Positions 61,937-64,000 of a stretch of 64,000 bases of DNA are shown here, piece after piece. The translations under genes and the position numbers were made by a program. The stretch lies in the NCBI RefSeq assembly GCF_032583975.1, contig NZ_JAWHTF010000010.1; one strand, written 5' to 3'. Under the pieces are notes generated by a model. It was given only the letters and a program-made list of their open reading frames with translations. It was not told where the DNA came from and did no database searches. Position 1 is the stretch's first letter. The number at the start of each line of letters is the position of its first letter. This stretch comes from Gilvirhabdus luticola (GTDB lineage: Bacteria > Bacteroidota > Bacteroidia > Flavobacteriales > Flavobacteriaceae).

Positions 61937-63511
61937 TTATGATATTAACGGAAGTTTTATAATAAAAGTACTTCCTTTTCCTTTTTCACTTTCTACTGAA
62001 ACATGACCTTGATGGTCTTCTACTATTCGTTTTACATATGCCAAGCCTAATCCATGACCTTTAACATTATGTATATTTCCTGTGTGCTCTCTATAAAATT
62101 TTTCGAACACTCTTTTTTGTGCAGCTTTACTCATCCCGCTACCATGGTCTTTAATTTTCAACAAAATATTGGTTCCTACATTTTCTGTTGAAACTTCAAT
62201 CTGAGGTTTTTCTGGCGAATACTTTATCGCATTATCCAAAATATTAACAATAACATTAGTAAAATGGGACTCGTTTGCAAGAACAGAGGATTTATCGGCA
62301 TCCAATCGAGTTTTTATATACCCATTTTTATTTTCAACAATTAACTCTACATGAGTTAAAGCATCTAGTATTAAGTCGTGTAACTTAACCCTATCCTTAC
62401 TAATGTTTAGTTCGTTTTTTTCTAGTTTAGATATTCTTAATACGTTTTCTACCTGTGCATGCATACGCTTGTTCTCGTCTTTAATCATATTAAGGTAGCG
62501 CTTCACTTTTTCTTTATCATCAATAACTTTAGGGTTTTTTATTGAATCTAAAGCCAAGTTTATAGTTGCTATCGGAGTCTTGAACTCATGCGTCATGTTA
62601 TTAATAAAATCTGTTTTGATTTCAGAAATTTTACGTTGCTTGATCAACTGGTACAAGGCACTTGTATAAGCAATAATGATTATGAGCGTAAAAATGACGG
62701 ATAATAATGTCATCCCAATGATTGATGATAAAATAAATTTATTTCGTTCTGGAAAATTTACTAATAAATTATAATTACTAATATTATTCTCGTTATAAAA
62801 AATTGGAACACTATAGGTTGAAGCTTTTTGAAGCTCAAACCCATCACTTTGCACTTTTGTTGCTAAATCATTGGCATAAATGGCAAACTCATAATTAATA
62901 TCAATATCTACTTCACGAAGTTTTCTATACAAAAGTTCTTGTATTTCATTCTTGGAAACTCTTTTATGTATAGGAGTTCTGTAAGCAATATCTTTATAGG
63001 TGGTTTCAAAAACAATCTCATCACTTCTAGAAATCTTTTCTGTTAAGAGTAGACGTTCTTCTGGGCTAAAACCTGAACTGCTTTCAATATCAGAGCTTTT
63101 ATAAATTTTTGTTTCCCGTTCGTTAAGTATTCTTTTTATATTAATACTATCTAAACCTATGTCAAAGAGCGATGACGATAATTTATAGTTTTCTTCTAAA
63201 ATACCGTTTCTGTAAATGAGCGTTTCGTTAGAATCCTGATCATCCTGAACAATATATAAATTCTTAATTGCTGTAGTGTCAACCTTGACACCTCTAGCCA
63301 TTAAATCCTGAAATTTATAGACGTATTCTGTATATTCTCTTTCTTCAATACCGCTTGAAACATCTATTAAAATACGCTTTACATTGTAGGTAAATTGTTC
63401 TTCTTTATTTTCTACCGAATTATTAATATAATACGCTTGAACAAATATGATACCTATAAGTGATAAACTCATTAATAGCACCAATAGGATGAATATTCTT
63501 TTGCTCATCAA
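61937..63511 (-). CDS. rprX: Sensor histidine kinase (RprX-like)
   Basis: 524 residues. TM1 near residues 6-28, a periplasmic sensor region to about 262, TM2 (SSIIGMTLLSVIFTLIIIIAYTSA), then HisKA with His near 308 in NNMTHEFKTPIATINLALDS, and HATPase with N-box NVIVNILDNAIKYSP, DHGSGMS and GHGLGLAYVKRIV. It signals to RprY, encoded 3 bp downstream. The signal sensed is unknown. Confidence 0.92.
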   Translation of the reverse strand: MMSKRIFILLVLLMSLSLIGIIFVQAYYINNSVENKEEQFTYNVKRILIDVSSGIEEREYTEYVYKFQDLMARGVKVDTTAIKNLYIVQDDQDSNETLIYRNGILEENYKLSSSLFDIGLDSINIKRILNERETKIYKSSDIESSSGFSPEERLLLTEKISRSDEIVFETTYKDIAYRTPIHKRVSKNEIQELLYRKLREVDIDINYEFAIYANDLATKVQSDGFELQKASTYSVPIFYNENNISNYNLLVNFPERNKFILSSIIGMTLLSVIFTLIIIIAYTSALYQLIKQRKISEIKTDFINNMTHEFKTPIATINLALDSIKNPKVIDDKEKVKRYLNMIKDENKRMHAQVENVLRISKLEKNELNISKDRVKLHDLILDALTHVELIVENKNGYIKTRLDADKSSVLANESHFTNVIVNILDNAIKYSPEKPQIEVSTENVGTNILLKIKDHGSGMSKAAQKRVFEKFYREHTGNIHNVKGHGLGLAYVKRIVEDHQGHVSVESEKGKGSTFIIKLPLIS

Positions 63512-63587
63512 TCAAAATTAACATTTTAACATTTAGTTGCCTTAGCATTTAACCTTACATTAACAAAAATGTTAAAATTTTTGTTTT

Positions 63588-64000
63588 TTAACGTTTTTTA
63601 AGAAGCTTCTTATGTATGGTTTCTACTTGTTTGTAAGTGCTTTCTAAAGTGGTATTTGTAATAACAAAATCTGAACGCTTTATTTTTTCTTCGTCACTTA
63701 ATTGATTGCTCATTATGGCTTCAATCTTTTCTTTAGTTGTGTAATCTCGCTCTATTAGTCTGTTTATCCTCAACCTCTTTGGAGCTGTAACCAAAATGAC
63801 AAAATCGCACTGCTCTTGCAAGTTATTTTCAAATAAAATGGCAGATTCTTTAATAACATATATAGAGGTTTGTTTATTTAACCATCGTTCAAAATGTCTT
63901 TTAACTCTAGGATGAACAATGGCATTCATTTTATCTAAAAGGTCTTTATTATTAAATATTTTATTAGCAATAAACGGTCTATTTAAATCATCATTTAGAT
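63588..64000 (-). CDS. coaE: Dephospho-CoA kinase (partial, 5' end outside window)
   Basis: The frame stays open to the right edge of the window: upstream of the Met at 63929 the same frame reads LNRPFIANKIFNNKDLLDK, so that Met is not the start. Visible: NAIVHPRVKRHFERWL, ESAILFENNLQEQCDFVILVTAP, RINRLIERDYTTKEKIEAIMSNQLSDEEKIKRSDFVI, the C-terminal two thirds of CoaE. The P-loop lies beyond 64000. Final step of coenzyme A synthesis. Confidence 0.9.
   Translation of the reverse strand, partial: LNDDLNRPFIANKIFNNKDLLDKMNAIVHPRVKRHFERWLNKQTSIYVIKESAILFENNLQEQCDFVILVTAPKRLRINRLIERDYTTKEKIEAIMSNQLSDEEKIKRSDFVITNTTLESTYKQVETIHKKLLKKR

Noticed and set aside
63588..63929. 113-residue stand-alone short kinase-like gene
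   Set aside because: The frame continues to the window edge with matching CoaE sequence, so it is simply a truncated view of coaE.

Overview
The window looks like an ordinary stretch of chromosome from a marine-type member of the Flavobacteriaceae (Bacteroidota). The evidence is: strongly AT-rich DNA; type IX secretion (T9SS) parts such as a type B sorting domain, PorP/SprF and PorQ; a GldM-less but typical flavobacterial set of outer-membrane barrels; an RprXY-like two-component pair; a flavobacterial-style 6S RNA beside zapA; and start sites preceded by A-rich sequence rather than Shine-Dalgarno sites. No rRNA, tRNA, insertion sequence, prophage, CRISPR array or recognisable defence system was seen.

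Layout. 1-4.6 kb: the end of a giant repetitive T9SS-exported adhesin, then a PorP/SprF protein and an OmpA-family protein in one operon. 4.9-9.5 kb (minus): a CAP lipoprotein, then pdxH, rnz, a DUF3291 gene, a STAS-like gene, pyrB and pyrR packed head to tail. 9.6-15.9 kb (minus): rpsA, cmk, porQ, lon. 16.1-19.1 kb (plus): a sigma factor, a putative anti-sigma protein and two beta-helix-like exported proteins. 19.1-22.7 kb (minus): two paralogous UMF1-type transporters and an M48 lipoprotein protease. 22.8-30.8 kb (minus): a glycogen/alpha-glucan cluster (GH31, glgB, maltokinase, glgE) that forms most of a GlgE pathway. 31-34.8 kb: msrB, a DinB-like gene, ndh, lpdA. 34.8-40 kb: aroQ, two small barrel proteins, xerD, rny, a 6S RNA, zapA and a ZapB-like coiled-coil gene. 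40.2-46.6 kb: an M23 peptidase, a TonB-dependent receptor, small membrane proteins and acetyltransferases. 46.6-52.3 kb: folE, a DUF5916 protein, a LolD-like ATPase and a polytopic membrane protein. 52.3-56.4 kb: an accessory patch with a Crp-like regulator, an NTF2-like protein, decayed duplicated DNA, a coiled-coil secreted protein, a TIGR02757 protein and a GT2 glycosyltransferase. 56.4-61.2 kb (plus): BatA-like protein, a dihydroorotase homologue without its metal ligands, a DUF4870-like protein, an esterase and an NTF2-like protein. 61.2-64 kb (minus): RprY/RprX and the 3' part of coaE.

How they work together. Envelope biology dominates: T9SS cargo and accessory proteins, barrels, lipoproteins, M23/M48/Lon quality control and an envelope-type sigma cluster. 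Central metabolism appears as pyrimidine genes (pyrB, pyrR and a pseudo-dihydroorotase), alpha-glucan storage and house-keeping enzymes.

Nothing here is clearly a new system. The points that most deserve a second look are: a non-AUG (ATC or TTG) start on an otherwise perfect signal-peptide gene near 35.8 kb; a ~780-bp-spaced tandem duplication with a decayed TIGR02757 fragment at 53.8 kb; a dihydroorotase homologue that has lost both histidines of its HxH motif; a terminator whose U-tract runs straight into the AUG of a transporter; nearly identical 237-bp repeats in the adhesin; and an inverted/direct repeat cluster in front of the CAP lipoprotein gene.
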